From: JBBQYD01 sp942493075
GTDB taxonomy: Bacteria; Verrucomicrobiota; Verrucomicrobiia; Limisphaerales; UBA8199
DNA length: 64,000 nt
Assembly (NCBI GenBank): GCA_942493075.1
Contig: OW818681.1
Span: 4,278,001-4,342,000, forward strand
Direction of reading: 5' to 3'
Shown: piece by piece, positions 1-9,432 of the stretch
Layout: each line of letters opens with the position of its first letter
How positions within the stretch are numbered: the first letter of the stretch is position 1
Position numbers and translations under genes: made by a program
The notes under the pieces: generated by a model
The model's database searches: none
Told to the model about the DNA's origin: nothing
Seen by the model: only the letters and a program-made list of their open reading frames with translations

Positions 1-728
1 GCGGTGGCCACGTACAAAAGGAAACCGCCAGCGCCAAGAGCCATGGACAAGCACATCAGCAGGAATGCGGGCATTCGAATCGTGCTCAGATAGGCTTTGT
101 AAAGAGTACCTGGATGAAACGGTTGCCTTGCTTCCTTGGGTAAACTCTCGGGCAAACCGAATCGGCAGGCGAACCAGAGGGCGATGCCCAGAAAGGTTAA
201 GAAGGTAAACGGCCCACGCCACCCGAACCAGACATGCAACCAACCGCCCAGGATGGGTGCCACCACCGGGGCCACGCCGCTGAGCATGGCCGATTGAGCC
301 ATGAGTCTATGCGCCTGCACTCCATCACACAGATCCCGGATGACAGCGCGGCTGACAATCATTCCTGCTCCTGCCGCCATTCCCTGTAAGAAACGCAGCA
401 CCAGAAGCGAACTAAAACTCGGGGCGAACACACAGGCCAGGGCGGTGACCGTGTAGGCTGCGAGCGAGGTGAGGATTACACGACGCCGGCCGAACGAATC
501 GGATAGTGCGCCATGGAACAGGTTCATGCCGGCCAGTGACATCAAATAGACACTCAGCGTAGCCTGCATCTGGATCTCGGTTACGCCGTAGTGCGCTGCC
601 AGGGCGGGAAACGAAGGGAAATAGGTATCCGTCGAGAAAGGGCCCAAAGCAGAAAGCGCCCCCACCACAAACGCGAGTTTGAGGGGGTGGCTCAGTCGGG
701 AAGGCGCGGATGTGCTGGTTTCAGACAT
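1..728 (-). CDS. Bcr/CflA-type MFS drug exporter, 3' end outside window
   Basis: Translating the minus strand from the ATG at 728 gives about 242 residues open to the window edge, so the C-terminal part is missing. After a short polar N-terminus comes TM1 with the Bcr/CflA-like stretch ALGPFSTDTYFPSFPALA, then a TM2-TM3 loop GALSDSFGRRR, the MFS motif A. Further hydrophobic segments follow, with a loop RAVIRDLC as in this family. Members are inner-membrane proton antiporters that export drugs or small metabolites. The substrate cannot be told from sequence. It is divergent from the rhamnosidase gene, with 111 bp between the two starts. The family call is strong; the specificity is open. Confidence 0.86.
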   Translation of the reverse strand, partial: MSETSTSAPSRLSHPLKLAFVVGALSALGPFSTDTYFPSFPALAAHYGVTEIQMQATLSVYLMSLAGMNLFHGALSDSFGRRRVILTSLAAYTVTALACVFAPSFSSLLVLRFLQGMAAGAGMIVSRAVIRDLCDGVQAHRLMAQSAMLSGVAPVVAPILGGWLHVWFGWRGPFTFLTFLGIALWFACRFGLPESLPKEARQPFHPGTLYKAYLSTIRMPAFLLMCLSMALGAGGFLLYVAT

Positions 729-839
729 GAGAGAACAACCTCTGTGCATTCATGTTTGGCACAAAGCCCGTTCCATGGCGAGTAAAAGCCGAACCGTTTT
801 TACATTGCCCGGAGTTAATTCGTCGTTAGGGTATCTGCC

Positions 840-3725
840 ATGCGCGTAAGCATACTCTGTCATTACCCCCTTGGTTTACACCTCTCATTGCCACGATCTG
901 TCAGGACACTAATCCTTCAGTTCCTGGCGGTGGCTGCTGTCTTCGCGACCGTTTCTCCTGCGTTTAGCGCAGCGCTCGAAGCCACTCAACTCAAATGCGA
1001 ATACCGGTCGAACCCATTGGGAATTGAAACGCAGCAACCAAGGTTCAGTTGGGTGCTGGAGTCCGCGATTCGCGCGCAACTCCAGAGCGCCTGCCAGATA
1101 CTCGCAGCCACCGCACCAGCCAAATTAGCCCATGGAAAAGCCGACCTCTGGGATAGCGGCAAGATGAGCTCATCCGAATCCCTGAATGTCGTTTACGGGG
1201 GGAAACCACTTCAAACGGGCCACCGGGTTTACTGGAAGGTGCGCGTCTGGGATCGGGACGGGAAAGCTTCCGACTACAGTGAACCGGCATGGTTCGAGAT
1301 GGCTCTGCTCAATCCGGGTGATTGGCAGGCCCAATGGATTACCGGCGAATCACAATGGCCGATCCCGGAGGCGGAGGCATTCAATGATCATCCCTCACCC
1401 TTGTTCCGAAAGGAGTTCAACCTGGACAAACCGATCGCACGTGCTCGCGCTTACGTGACGGGCCTGGGGTACTATGAACTGCGGTTGAACGGCGAGCGCG
1501 TGGGAGACCAGATGCTTGATCCTGGTTGGACGACTTTCTCGAAACGCGTCCTTTATTCCACTTACGATGTTACCAAACAACTTCAGAAAGGTGGAAATGC
1601 CGTGGGCCTAATGCTCGGCAACGGCTGGTACAATCCCCTGCCCTTGCCGATGTGGGGCCACCTGATGATCGGAAGCCATCTTACAACTGGCAAACCCTGC
1701 GCCATCGTGCAAATGAACGTTGAGTTCGAGGACGGCACGACCCAGATAATCACCACAGACAATTCCTGGCGCACCAGCGAAGGCCCGATCCTGCGCAACA
1801 GCGTCTATCTCGGGGAACTTTACGACGCGCGCCGGGAGCAACCGGGTTGGGATCACACCGGTTTTGACGACGCGCAATGGGCTGCCGCGAAGGTCGTCGG
1901 TGAATCCAACCTCGGCAAGTTGCATGCACAGTCTGCGCCGCCGATCCGGATCACGCGCACTTTCAAGCCGGTTAAGTTAACCGAACCCAAGCCGGGCGTG
2001 TTCATTTTTGACTTTGGGCAGAACTTTTCAGGCTGGTGTCGTCTGACTGTGCAAGGTCCTGCGGGCACGCGAGTGCGCATGCGTTCGGGCGAACTGCTCT
2101 ACCCCGACGGCACACTCAATGGCATGACGGCGGTTTACGGTCAGGTCAAGGGTGGCGGCCCGCACTATCGGTATCCCGGCACAGGCAAACCTGAAACCGC
2201 ATTCCAACTGGATGAGTATGTTCTAAGCGGACGCGGGCTGGAAGTTTATGCACCTCGATTCACGTTCCATGGGTTCCGCTACGTGGAGGTCACCGGTTTT
2301 TCCGGTCGGCCGACCGTTGCCAGCCTGGAAGGATTGGCTCTGAACTCAGATGTTCAAACGGCGGGCAACTTTGAATGCTCAAACGAGCTGTTTAACCGGA
2401 TTCAGAAGACCGTTCGCAATACTTTGCTGGCTAACCTATTCAGCGTCCAATCCGATTGTCCACATCGCGAAAAGCTCGCCTATGGTGGGGACATCTCCGT
2501 ATCGAGTGAGATGGCCATGTTCAACTTCGACATGTCCCGCTTTTACGCCAAGGCTGTTGAGGATCTGGCCGACGCTGCGCGCCCTTACGGCGCGTTCACG
2601 GAGACGGCGCCATTCGTGGGCATCAGTGATCAGAGCCTCGGGGACGCATCTAAACCGCTGGACATCGGCCCCCAATCCGGCCCAATCGATTACGGTTTGG
2701 GGCATCCGTTGCTGAGCTGGCAGGTTCATCAGTACTACGGAGATCGCCGTCTGGTGGAAGAGCAATATGAGGCGACAAAGCGATGGGTGGACTTGCTGCG
2801 CTCCAAATCCAAGGATCATCTGTTCGACAACGGCATCAGCGACCACGAAGGGCTCACCCCAAAACCCCGAGCCCTGACGGGCACCGCAGCTTATTATCAA
2901 AACGTAAAGCTCCTGGCTCAACTGGCACGCACACTTGGGAAAACCGAGGATGCGCGTGAAGCTGAGGCTCTGGCCGAAAACATTCGAACCGCATTCAACG
3001 GCAAGTTTCTGAAGCCCGGAACTGGCCGCTATGATTCTGGAGCGCAGGTGTGTCAGGCGTTCGCATTGTATTTCGATCTCGTCCCGGAAAACGAGAAACA
3101 GAACGCCCTGGATGTGCTGGTCAAAGACATCATGGACACGCACAAAGGTCACCTGAGCACGGGCATCTATGGGACAAAGTACATGCTGAACGCGCTCACA
3201 GAGTGCCAGCGTTCGGATGTGGCCTACACCATTGCGAATCAAAAGACGTTTCCTGGCTGGGGGCACATGCTCGAAGGTGGCGCGACAACGCTTTGGGAGC
3301 ATTGGGAGTTCAGCGACAACACGTATTCGCACAATCATCCCATGTTCGGCACCGTCAGCGAATGGTTCTTCAAGGCGCTGGGCGGAATCCAGCCTGCCAA
3401 TGATGCTGTGGGCTTTAATCAGATCATCATCGCGCCCACCACCCCTGGCCACCTGGAGTGGGCGCGCGCCAGTTACGACTCGGTGCGAGGCAGGATCGAG
3501 AGTTCTTGGCGGCGCGAAGGAGATCGTTTCGAGCTGGATGTTCGCATCCCGGTCGGTGCCACGGCAAAGGTTGTGTTACCTGCCGTTACCGAGAACTCGA
3601 TCATTAGCGAGAGCGGAAAATCCGTTACCAAGGCAAAGGGCGTGACCCGACTGGGAACAGAGAATGGCCGAGTGATGTTCGAAGTCGCGTCCGGCGAGTA
3701 TCACTTTACGGTTCGGGAAAGATAA
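840..3725 (+). CDS. Secreted alpha-L-rhamnosidase, GH78
   Basis: The 961-residue protein begins with a long basic n-region and a hydrophobic segment ending around PAFSA, so it is probably exported. The N-terminal beta-sandwich region (about 50-170) carries NPLGIETQQPRFSWVLES, typical of bacterial rhamnosidase N-domains. The catalytic (alpha/alpha)6 barrel has QSDCPHREKLAYGGD near residue 545, where GH78 enzymes place the acidic active-site residues, and later LWEHWE and SHNHPMFGTVSEWFF. The C-terminal 90 residues form the usual beta-sandwich. The enzyme would release terminal alpha-L-rhamnose from plant glycosides or polysaccharides. The length matches the family. An internal start about 20 residues later would give a more ordinary signal peptide, so the exact start is unsure. 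Confidence 0.93.
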   Translation: MRVSILCHYPLGLHLSLPRSVRTLILQFLAVAAVFATVSPAFSAALEATQLKCEYRSNPLGIETQQPRFSWVLESAIRAQLQSACQILAATAPAKLAHGKADLWDSGKMSSSESLNVVYGGKPLQTGHRVYWKVRVWDRDGKASDYSEPAWFEMALLNPGDWQAQWITGESQWPIPEAEAFNDHPSPLFRKEFNLDKPIARARAYVTGLGYYELRLNGERVGDQMLDPGWTTFSKRVLYSTYDVTKQLQKGGNAVGLMLGNGWYNPLPLPMWGHLMIGSHLTTGKPCAIVQMNVEFEDGTTQIITTDNSWRTSEGPILRNSVYLGELYDARREQPGWDHTGFDDAQWAAAKVVGESNLGKLHAQSAPPIRITRTFKPVKLTEPKPGVFIFDFGQNFSGWCRLTVQGPAGTRVRMRSGELLYPDGTLNGMTAVYGQVKGGGPHYRYPGTGKPETAFQLDEYVLSGRGLEVYAPRFTFHGFRYVEVTGFSGRPTVASLEGLALNSDVQTAGNFECSNELFNRIQKTVRNTLLANLFSVQSDCPHREKLAYGGDISVSSEMAMFNFDMSRFYAKAVEDLADAARPYGAFTETAPFVGISDQSLGDASKPLDIGPQSGPIDYGLGHPLLSWQVHQYYGDRRLVEEQYEATKRWVDLLRSKSKDHLFDNGISDHEGLTPKPRALTGTAAYYQNVKLLAQLARTLGKTEDAREAEALAENIRTAFNGKFLKPGTGRYDSGAQVCQAFALYFDLVPENEKQNALDVLVKDIMDTHKGHLSTGIYGTKYMLNALTECQRSDVAYTIANQKTFPGWGHMLEGGATTLWEHWEFSDNTYSHNHPMFGTVSEWFFKALGGIQPANDAVGFNQIIIAPTTPGHLEWARASYDSVRGRIESSWRREGDRFELDVRIPVGATAKVVLPAVTENSIISESGKSVTKAKGVTRLGTENGRVMFEVASGEYHFTVRER

Positions 3726-3816
3726 GGAACCGAGTTCGAGGCAGGGACGCGGGTTGCCCCGCGCCCCTCACAGGTCCAAGGGGGCGGTTTACCCGCGGCG
3801 GGCTCTTCGGGTATAG

Positions 3817-3840
3817 CTCACCCACTTTTAACCACACCCT
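3817..3840 (+). repeat. Dispersed 24-bp repeat, copy 1
   Basis: The sequence CTCACCCACTTTTAACCACA continuing CCCT recurs with two mismatches at 52495-52518, and inverted at 52008-52031. All three copies are intergenic and lie next to small GC-rich hairpins. Confidence 0.7.
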
Positions 3841-3844
3841 GCGC

Positions 3845-4243
3845 ATGGGCGCATGGGCGCACAAAGGGTTGCATTTGCTCAGCGGGTATGAAAGCTTGTC
3901 GCCACTACAGATTACCTGCGAAACAATGCGCGGACCGGGATTAGGTGAGGTCAGCTTGGGAGCGGCTGCTGGGGCGGCAACGGGCGCCATTGGCGGGCTA
4001 TTTGGCATCGGTTTTTTACCATCGATCCAGTTTGGCGACCCCTCTTTGCTAATCGCCACGCCCACGCTCAACCTGGTCTGTTTCGGCATCTGTGGAGGCC
4101 TGGGCTGGTTGCTTGGCGGACAACTGGGACCTCGCTTGGAAACGCGATTCTCATCTGCACGGGCAGAAATCGCAGGTGGAATCGTTGGAGGCCTGCTACC
4201 TGTTGTGCTGGTTGCTTTGTGGGGTTGGCGCATGGCCAACTGA
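3845..4243 (+). CDS. Small glycine-rich membrane protein, function unknown
   Basis: This 132-residue reading frame has three hydrophobic glycine-rich segments: LGAAAGAATGAIGGLFGIGF (about 38-57), a stretch around FGICGGLGWLLGGQLG (about 84-99), and IAGGIVGGLLPVVLVALWGW (about 110-129). Between them is a charged SSAREIAG-like linker. This looks like a glycine-zipper inner-membrane protein and is more protein-like than the overlapping minus-strand frame, which is Pro/Lys-rich low-complexity. The start is uncertain: ATG at 3845 lies in a short GCGCATGG duplication, and ATG at 3926 would leave the membrane part intact. No family was recognised. Confidence 0.45.
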   Translation: MGAWAHKGLHLLSGYESLSPLQITCETMRGPGLGEVSLGAAAGAATGAIGGLFGIGFLPSIQFGDPSLLIATPTLNLVCFGICGGLGWLLGGQLGPRLETRFSSARAEIAGGIVGGLLPVVLVALWGWRMAN

Positions 4244-4346
4244 TGCCCTCATGGTGGTACGGCTGGCGACAGGCCGATGTTCAAGTCAAAAGGCGGCAGA
4301 CCGTTTGGTCCACCGCCCTGTTCGAAAAGTTGGGATGTGAGTTGGG

Positions 4347-5939
4347 TTAACCCACTGACATCGTGAGCAGGAATTCGATATTGCTGCCTGTTTTCTTGAG
4401 CTTGTTGAGTACGAGTTCCATAGACTCGACTGGCGGCACGCCAGTCAGAGCACGGCGCAGGATTACCACCTTGTTATATTCATCCGGGTGGTAGAGCAAC
4501 TCTTCCTTGCGCGTACCAGACCGCTCGATGTTGATCGAGGGGAATATGCGGCGATCCACCAGCGCGCGATCCAAGTGCACTTCCATATTGCCGGTGCCCT
4601 TGAACTCTTCAAAGATGACTTCATCCATGCGCGATCCGGTGTCCACGAGCGCGGTAGCGATGATCGTGAGAGATCCGCCTTCTTCAATGTTGCGCGCTGC
4701 GCCGAAGAACCGTTTGGGCTTATGGAGCGCATTGGCGTCCACGCCGCCGGACAGGATCTTTCCAGAGTGAGGCTGCACGGTATTGTAAGCGCGCGCGAGA
4801 CGGGTGATGGAGTCCAGCAGGATCACCACATCGCGCTTGTGCTCGATCATCCGCTTGGCTTTTTCAATCACCATTTCGGCGACCTGAACATGCCGCTCAG
4901 GTGGTTCATCGAACGTGGAACTAATGACCTCCGCCCCGCGGCAGGTGCGCTCCATGTCGGTAACTTCCTCAGGGCGCTCGTCGATTAGCAGGATGAACAG
5001 GTAGGCTTCCGGGTTATTCTTGAGAATGGCATTGGCCAGCTTCTGCATCAGCACAGTTTTGCCTGTGCGAGGCGGAGCAACGATCAACCCGCGGGTGCCT
5101 TTGCCTATGGGGCACACCAAATCCAGGACCCTGGTGGAAAGCTCGTCTGAAGCGGTTTCAAGAATGAACCGCTTATTGGGAAATAGCGGAGTCAGGTTGT
5201 CGAAATGAGTCTTGTCCTTAGCCTTATCTGGATCTTCCTGATCAACGGCTTCGACCTTGAGCAATGCAAAGAATCGCTCTTTGTCCTTTGGAGGACGGAT
5301 CTGGCCGGCAATCAGGTTACCTGTTTGCAGGTCGAAGCGACGGATTTGCGAGGGCGAGACGTAGATGTCCTCCGGACACGGCAGGTAATTAAAGCTCTGG
5401 GAACGCAGGAAACCGAAACCTTCCGGGAGAACTTCGAGCACCCCTTCGGAGAAAAGCACGCCGGCTCGCTCGGCGTTCTTCTGCAAGATGTGGAAAATGA
5501 CTTCATGCTTGCGCATCGTGCCAAAGTTTTCCACGCCCAGTTCACGTGCCATCTGGTTCAGGTCGCCCATGGACATCGCCTGGAGCTTGGCGATGTTCAA
5601 CGATGCCGCGATTCGGTCTTTGTCAGTGCCACCACCGCGTTGAGGCCGGTTCTTCTCGTCGTCGCGGGTCTTTTCCCGGTCACGGGATTTGTCGATGTTC
5701 CGCGGCTCAGGCTTCTCTTCGAAGCGGGTCTCGACGGGTGTGGTGGGAGGACGCAAATCTTCTGAAGACTCAGGCATGGGCCTGGCCGCAGGCGCAGGCG
5801 CTTGGGGAGGCGCGGAAGCGGCTGATGGGGCCGGAGCGGCAGCAACCGGCGCCATGGCAGGAGCAGGGGCTGTTTTAGCCGCCCTCTCCGCCGGAGCTTT
5901 CGGTGCTTTGGTTTTGGCCTTCTTGATGGCTCTTGGCAT
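4347..5939 (-). CDS. rho: Transcription termination factor Rho
   Basis: The 530-residue protein ends with a canonical Rho ATPase. The RNA-binding cold-shock-like domain spans roughly 165-235 (GVLEVLPEGFGFLRS, DIYVSPSQIRRFDL). The P-loop APPRTGKT is at 288-295 and Walker B VVILLDSITRLARAYN follows near 366-381, with the Q/R-loop region AARNIEEGGSLT after it. The first 115 residues are an Ala/Pro-rich then Arg/Asp/Lys-rich disordered extension, common in Rho of high-GC and soil bacteria. Rho forms a hexameric RNA translocase that ends untranslated transcripts. It is the last of four minus-strand genes, 146 bp after the fusion gene. The start at 5939 fits the basic N-terminus. Confidence 0.97.
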   Translation of the reverse strand: MPRAIKKAKTKAPKAPAERAAKTAPAPAMAPVAAAPAPSAASAPPQAPAPAARPMPESSEDLRPPTTPVETRFEEKPEPRNIDKSRDREKTRDDEKNRPQRGGGTDKDRIAASLNIAKLQAMSMGDLNQMARELGVENFGTMRKHEVIFHILQKNAERAGVLFSEGVLEVLPEGFGFLRSQSFNYLPCPEDIYVSPSQIRRFDLQTGNLIAGQIRPPKDKERFFALLKVEAVDQEDPDKAKDKTHFDNLTPLFPNKRFILETASDELSTRVLDLVCPIGKGTRGLIVAPPRTGKTVLMQKLANAILKNNPEAYLFILLIDERPEEVTDMERTCRGAEVISSTFDEPPERHVQVAEMVIEKAKRMIEHKRDVVILLDSITRLARAYNTVQPHSGKILSGGVDANALHKPKRFFGAARNIEEGGSLTIIATALVDTGSRMDEVIFEEFKGTGNMEVHLDRALVDRRIFPSINIERSGTRKEELLYHPDEYNKVVILRRALTGVPPVESMELVLNKLKKTGSNIEFLLTMSVG

Positions 5940-6085
5940 AAATAAAACTAGTTAATTAAAAAAGTACAGCGGGTGGGGTGGTGTGTTTTGCCAACCTACA
6001 CTAAATCCGGAAGGCAACCGTCCAAAAGCAGACAAGCATTGGAGAGACTACCAACCGGGAGCGCTGCAAGGGTTAATCGAACCCT

Positions 6086-8242
6086 TCAATACGGCAAGGG
6101 AAATCTTGCAGTAAGTTCGCGCACACGTTGACGCACTTTAGCAAGCGTGTCAAGGTTCTTAATGTCCATCAGAGCCTCGCTTATCATGTCGGCAATTGCC
6201 GCCATTTCGGCCTCTTTCATGCCTCGGGTGGTCACAGCCGGAGTTCCAAGCCGAATCCCGCTGGCTTGGAAGGGTGACCGGGTTTCGAACGGGATAGTGT
6301 TCTTGTTAACGGTGATAGCCGCCTCATCCAGAGCGTTTTGGCAATCCTTGCCGGTAAACCCGCGGGCACCGACATCCACGAGCATCAAATGATTCTCCGT
6401 GCCGCCGCTGACCAGCCGAAATCCATTGCGTTTCATGCCATCGGCCAAGGCCTTGGCATTGCGTACGATTTGTTCCTGGTATGCACGGAAGGCAGGCTGC
6501 AACGCTTCCTGGAAACAAACTGCTTTCCCTGCAATGACATGCATCAACGGCCCCCCTTGAATTCCGGGGAAAACCTGGGAATCGATTTCCTTCGCGTATT
6601 TTTCGCCGCACAGGATCAAACCACCACGAGGTCCGCGCAAAGTCTTATGCGTGGTTGTGGTAACAAAATCTGCATGCGGTACGGGGCTGGGATGCAAACC
6701 GGTAGCGACCAAACCAGCAATGTGGGCGATATCTGCCAGGAGCAGAGCACCAACCTCTTTGGCGATCTTCCCCATGGATTCAAAATCGATTATTCTGGGA
6801 TAGGCGCTTGCGCCGACCGTGATCATTTTCGGCTTATGCTCACGAGCCAGTTTTGCCAACTGATCGTAATCAATGCGCTCATCCTGCGGGCTTACGCCAT
6901 AATGGATAATTTCAAAAAACTTCCCGCTGAAATTTGCCCGATTCCCATGGGTCAGGTGTCCGCCATGGCTCAGATCCATCGTGAGCATCTTATCCCCAGG
7001 TTTGAGCATGGCGAAATAAACGGCCATGTTCGCTCCACTGCCCGAATGGGGCTGCACATTGGCATGCTCAGCCTTAAAAAGGGTCTTGGCGCGATCAATC
7101 GCAAGTTGCTCCACCACATCAACATTCTCACAGCCGCCATACCAACGTTTCTTTGGATAGCCCTCGGCGTACTTGTTGGTCAGGACGGAGCCTTGGGCTT
7201 CCATAACCGCGGGGCTTGTGAAATTCTCGCTGGCAATCAGCTCGATATTCTCCTGCTGCCGCTGCGTTTCGCTGTCGATCAGCGTCGCAATCTCAGGGTC
7301 CACTACGCGCAAAGCCAAGTTACTGTGAGTCATTGGTTTCTCCATTTTATTAACACGTCGCTCGTGTCGCCCTCCGTCGAACGGAGTGTTCATGAATGCG
7401 TCAACAATCTGCACCGCATCCGCGGGCGAAGTTCTGTTGCCGGCTAAGCACAAAACGTTTGCATTATTGTGCCGGCGTGAAAGCGAAGCGGTTTGAACGT
7501 CATCGACAAGCGCAGCACGTGCCCCTGGCACCTTATTGGCTGCGATGCTCATCCCAATGCCCGTCGTGCAGACCAGGATTCCTAACTCAGCCCGGTCTTG
7601 AGCCACGCTCTCCGCCACCGCTCGTGCGAAATCGGGATAATCAGAAGGATCTTTGGAGTGAACGCCTAAATCGGTGTAGCTGATTCCCTGTTTCGCCAGG
7701 TGTTTACAAATAGCCTGTTTGAGATCGAAACCGCCGTGATCCGCACCGATCACGACCGTACCGAGCTTGGCACCCATGAGTGGGTGCTGCTGCTCCAGGA
7801 ACTTCTGAATAGAGGCGATACCCTGCTCGATTTGGTCGCGGCAGGTGGTGTAGATCTCCAGCGAACCCCCAATAGGGTCGCTGATGTCTTTCTCATAGAC
7901 ATCCAAGGTCTCGTCAAATTCCCGCAGGAGGAAGGTCTTCTCAGCGGTCTGCGGATAGAGCATCATCACAGTCTCAATGTGACTGTGTGTCATGCCGAAG
8001 ATGTAATCGGCCTGATCGACCAGTTGGCAGGTCAGCATACGGCTACGCTGGCCTGAAATATCGATGCCGAGCTCGCGCGCGGCAAGCACCGCGTTGATGC
8101 TCGGCGGCTGCCCATCCACAGCGCCTAGCCCGGCGGAAATCACCCGGTAATCCCCCCGCCCTTTCGTGGCGGCACGAAAAAGGCCCTCCGCCATGGGGCT
8201 TCGGCAAACATTACCAGTGCAAACAAAGAGGATGGTCTTCAT
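6086..8242 (-). CDS. glyA: LMW phosphatase / ribose-5-phosphate isomerase B / serine hydroxymethyltransferase fusion
   Basis: One uninterrupted 718-codon frame contains three complete enzymes. Residues 1-152 form a low-molecular-weight phosphatase with P-loop C8-TGNVC-R14 and general acid D122-P123. Residues 156-299 are RpiB, with GADHGG at 166-171, the catalytic-Cys segment VCTTGIGMSIAANK, RRHNNANV, and the canonical C-terminal GGRHERRV. Residues 304-718 are a full-length GlyA (PLP enzyme interconverting serine and glycine with tetrahydrofolate), with the PLP-lysine motif TTTTHKTLRGPRGG. The linker between RpiB and GlyA is only a few residues. The ATG at 7333 is preceded by GGAG at normal spacing, so GlyA may also start independently. 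P-loop position 12 is Val, where the arginine phosphatase YwlE has Thr, so the phosphatase substrate is unclear. Confidence 0.9.
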   Translation of the reverse strand: MKTILFVCTGNVCRSPMAEGLFRAATKGRGDYRVISAGLGAVDGQPPSINAVLAARELGIDISGQRSRMLTCQLVDQADYIFGMTHSHIETVMMLYPQTAEKTFLLREFDETLDVYEKDISDPIGGSLEIYTTCRDQIEQGIASIQKFLEQQHPLMGAKLGTVVIGADHGGFDLKQAICKHLAKQGISYTDLGVHSKDPSDYPDFARAVAESVAQDRAELGILVCTTGIGMSIAANKVPGARAALVDDVQTASLSRRHNNANVLCLAGNRTSPADAVQIVDAFMNTPFDGGRHERRVNKMEKPMTHSNLALRVVDPEIATLIDSETQRQQENIELIASENFTSPAVMEAQGSVLTNKYAEGYPKKRWYGGCENVDVVEQLAIDRAKTLFKAEHANVQPHSGSGANMAVYFAMLKPGDKMLTMDLSHGGHLTHGNRANFSGKFFEIIHYGVSPQDERIDYDQLAKLAREHKPKMITVGASAYPRIIDFESMGKIAKEVGALLLADIAHIAGLVATGLHPSPVPHADFVTTTTHKTLRGPRGGLILCGEKYAKEIDSQVFPGIQGGPLMHVIAGKAVCFQEALQPAFRAYQEQIVRNAKALADGMKRNGFRLVSGGTENHLMLVDVGARGFTGKDCQNALDEAAITVNKNTIPFETRSPFQASGIRLGTPAVTTRGMKEAEMAAIADMISEALMDIKNLDTLAKVRQRVRELTARFPLPY

Positions 8243-8282
8243 TGAAGCGCAGTGAACAACTTGATTTTATCCGGGGAAAACG

Positions 8283-9329
8283 TCAATTGTGAAAATCAGG
8301 CCGGGCATGGCGCACGACCGCTAAACCTTTCAAGACATCCAAGGCGCGGGCCAGAGATGGGTCGCGCACTACGGGCTTCTCAGGCTCATTGCTGCCCAAT
8401 GTATCGGGGTCAAAGCCTTCGCGCCGCTCGCGCACCAAATCCGCTTCGCTGATACGGAAGCGGCGTGACCGGTTCGTGCTGGAGAGCGAGTTGGTCCCGC
8501 CCAACTCCAGAATCGGAGCCGCAGCAAACGCATCGGCATAGAACAACCGTTCCGTTTCAGGGTGAACAGAAACCTGGATGTCAGGCTTCAGCCCACCAAT
8601 GGGCAGTTCGGCACCGTCCCCGAGTTTAATGGGCGCGCGGGCGATGAGCAGAGTCTCGCCAGTGCTCAGTTTAAACTCCTGATATATGGCGGCCTGCCCG
8701 AGCGTCGGCGTACCAACGATGATGCCGAGGCCAGTTGACCGAAAAACCGCAGCCAATGCTTCCGCCGCTCCGGCGGTTTCTCCATTCACGAGAAGCGCAA
8801 CCGGAAAATTGTAGGAATTGGTCTTGGGCGTAGAACTCTTGAGCCCTTGCCCCCAGTTCATGAGCGGCCTTTCCTTGCTGAGAAATAAATCAGCCGATCC
8901 GGCAGCAGCAGGATAGTGCTGGCCTTTGGCGTAACGCAGGTCGATCACCAGGCCCTGAAGCTTGTTGGTTGAGAGCAACCGGTCACAGGCACCGCGTAAT
9001 TCCGTGGCAAACGTGGAGCCGATCTGCTGGGCACGCACATAACCGATCTCACCATCGTGCAGGGCTGTGCGGCTGATTGCGGGAACGGGGGCGGCGTTGG
9101 TCTCAGGCAGACCGGCCCAGCGAACCCGGGGAGAAAGGGCACCCACCAGGCCGTCCAGGGCAGCACGGTTCAATTCGGCGGCTCCCATCCCGGGCAGGTT
9201 GGTGCGGATCAACCCCAAGGCCTCCGCCAGAACGTTATTCGAGGCCTGACCCAATGCCTGGCCCTGCCCTGCTGCAAAAAGCAAACCGGCGAGGACGAAC
9301 GGTAATGATGTTTTCCAGATGGCCAACAT
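8283..9329 (-). CDS. S41-like (tail-specific protease) protein lacking the catalytic dyad
   Basis: The 348-residue protein starts with a signal peptide (hydrophobic stretch up to about AAGQGQA). The central part is an S41/CtpA-type fold: GLVIDLRYAKG, then VALLVNGETAGAAEALAAVF, then IIVGTPTLGQAAIYQEF. In active S41 peptidases the nucleophilic Ser and the Lys general base lie 25 residues apart, in motifs like TAS-A-SE and TFGKG. Here the same two positions, also 25 apart, are Gly (in TAGAAE) and Gln (in TLGQA), so proteolysis by the usual dyad is not possible. No PDZ domain is evident. It lies 103 bp after purD and 40 bp before the fusion gene, all on the minus strand. The role is unknown; it may be a non-catalytic peptide-binding or scaffold protein in the envelope. 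Confidence 0.78.
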   Translation of the reverse strand: MLAIWKTSLPFVLAGLLFAAGQGQALGQASNNVLAEALGLIRTNLPGMGAAELNRAALDGLVGALSPRVRWAGLPETNAAPVPAISRTALHDGEIGYVRAQQIGSTFATELRGACDRLLSTNKLQGLVIDLRYAKGQHYPAAAGSADLFLSKERPLMNWGQGLKSSTPKTNSYNFPVALLVNGETAGAAEALAAVFRSTGLGIIVGTPTLGQAAIYQEFKLSTGETLLIARAPIKLGDGAELPIGGLKPDIQVSVHPETERLFYADAFAAAPILELGGTNSLSSTNRSRRFRISEADLVRERREGFDPDTLGSNEPEKPVVRDPSLARALDVLKGLAVVRHARPDFHN

Positions 9330-9432
9330 GGCGCGTTAACTTGCGCGATTCAGCAGGTAAAGTAAAGGAGCGGGTTCAGCTCAAAGTCCCTGCATGGTCG
9401 AGGATCGTGAAACAGCTTTACGGCCTGTGTTC

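Noticed and set aside
2436..3452. A 338-codon minus-strand frame opposite the rhamnosidase
   Set aside because: It is a shadow of the GH78 catalytic domain without protein-like features.
3706..4239. Minus-strand frame rich in Pro and Lys overlapping the small membrane protein
   Set aside because: Low-complexity composition; the plus-strand frame has coherent membrane helices.
6338..7447. A 369-codon plus-strand frame opposite glyA
   Set aside because: It is antisense to conserved GlyA and RpiB sequence, has no recognisable domain and reflects the codon bias of the real gene.
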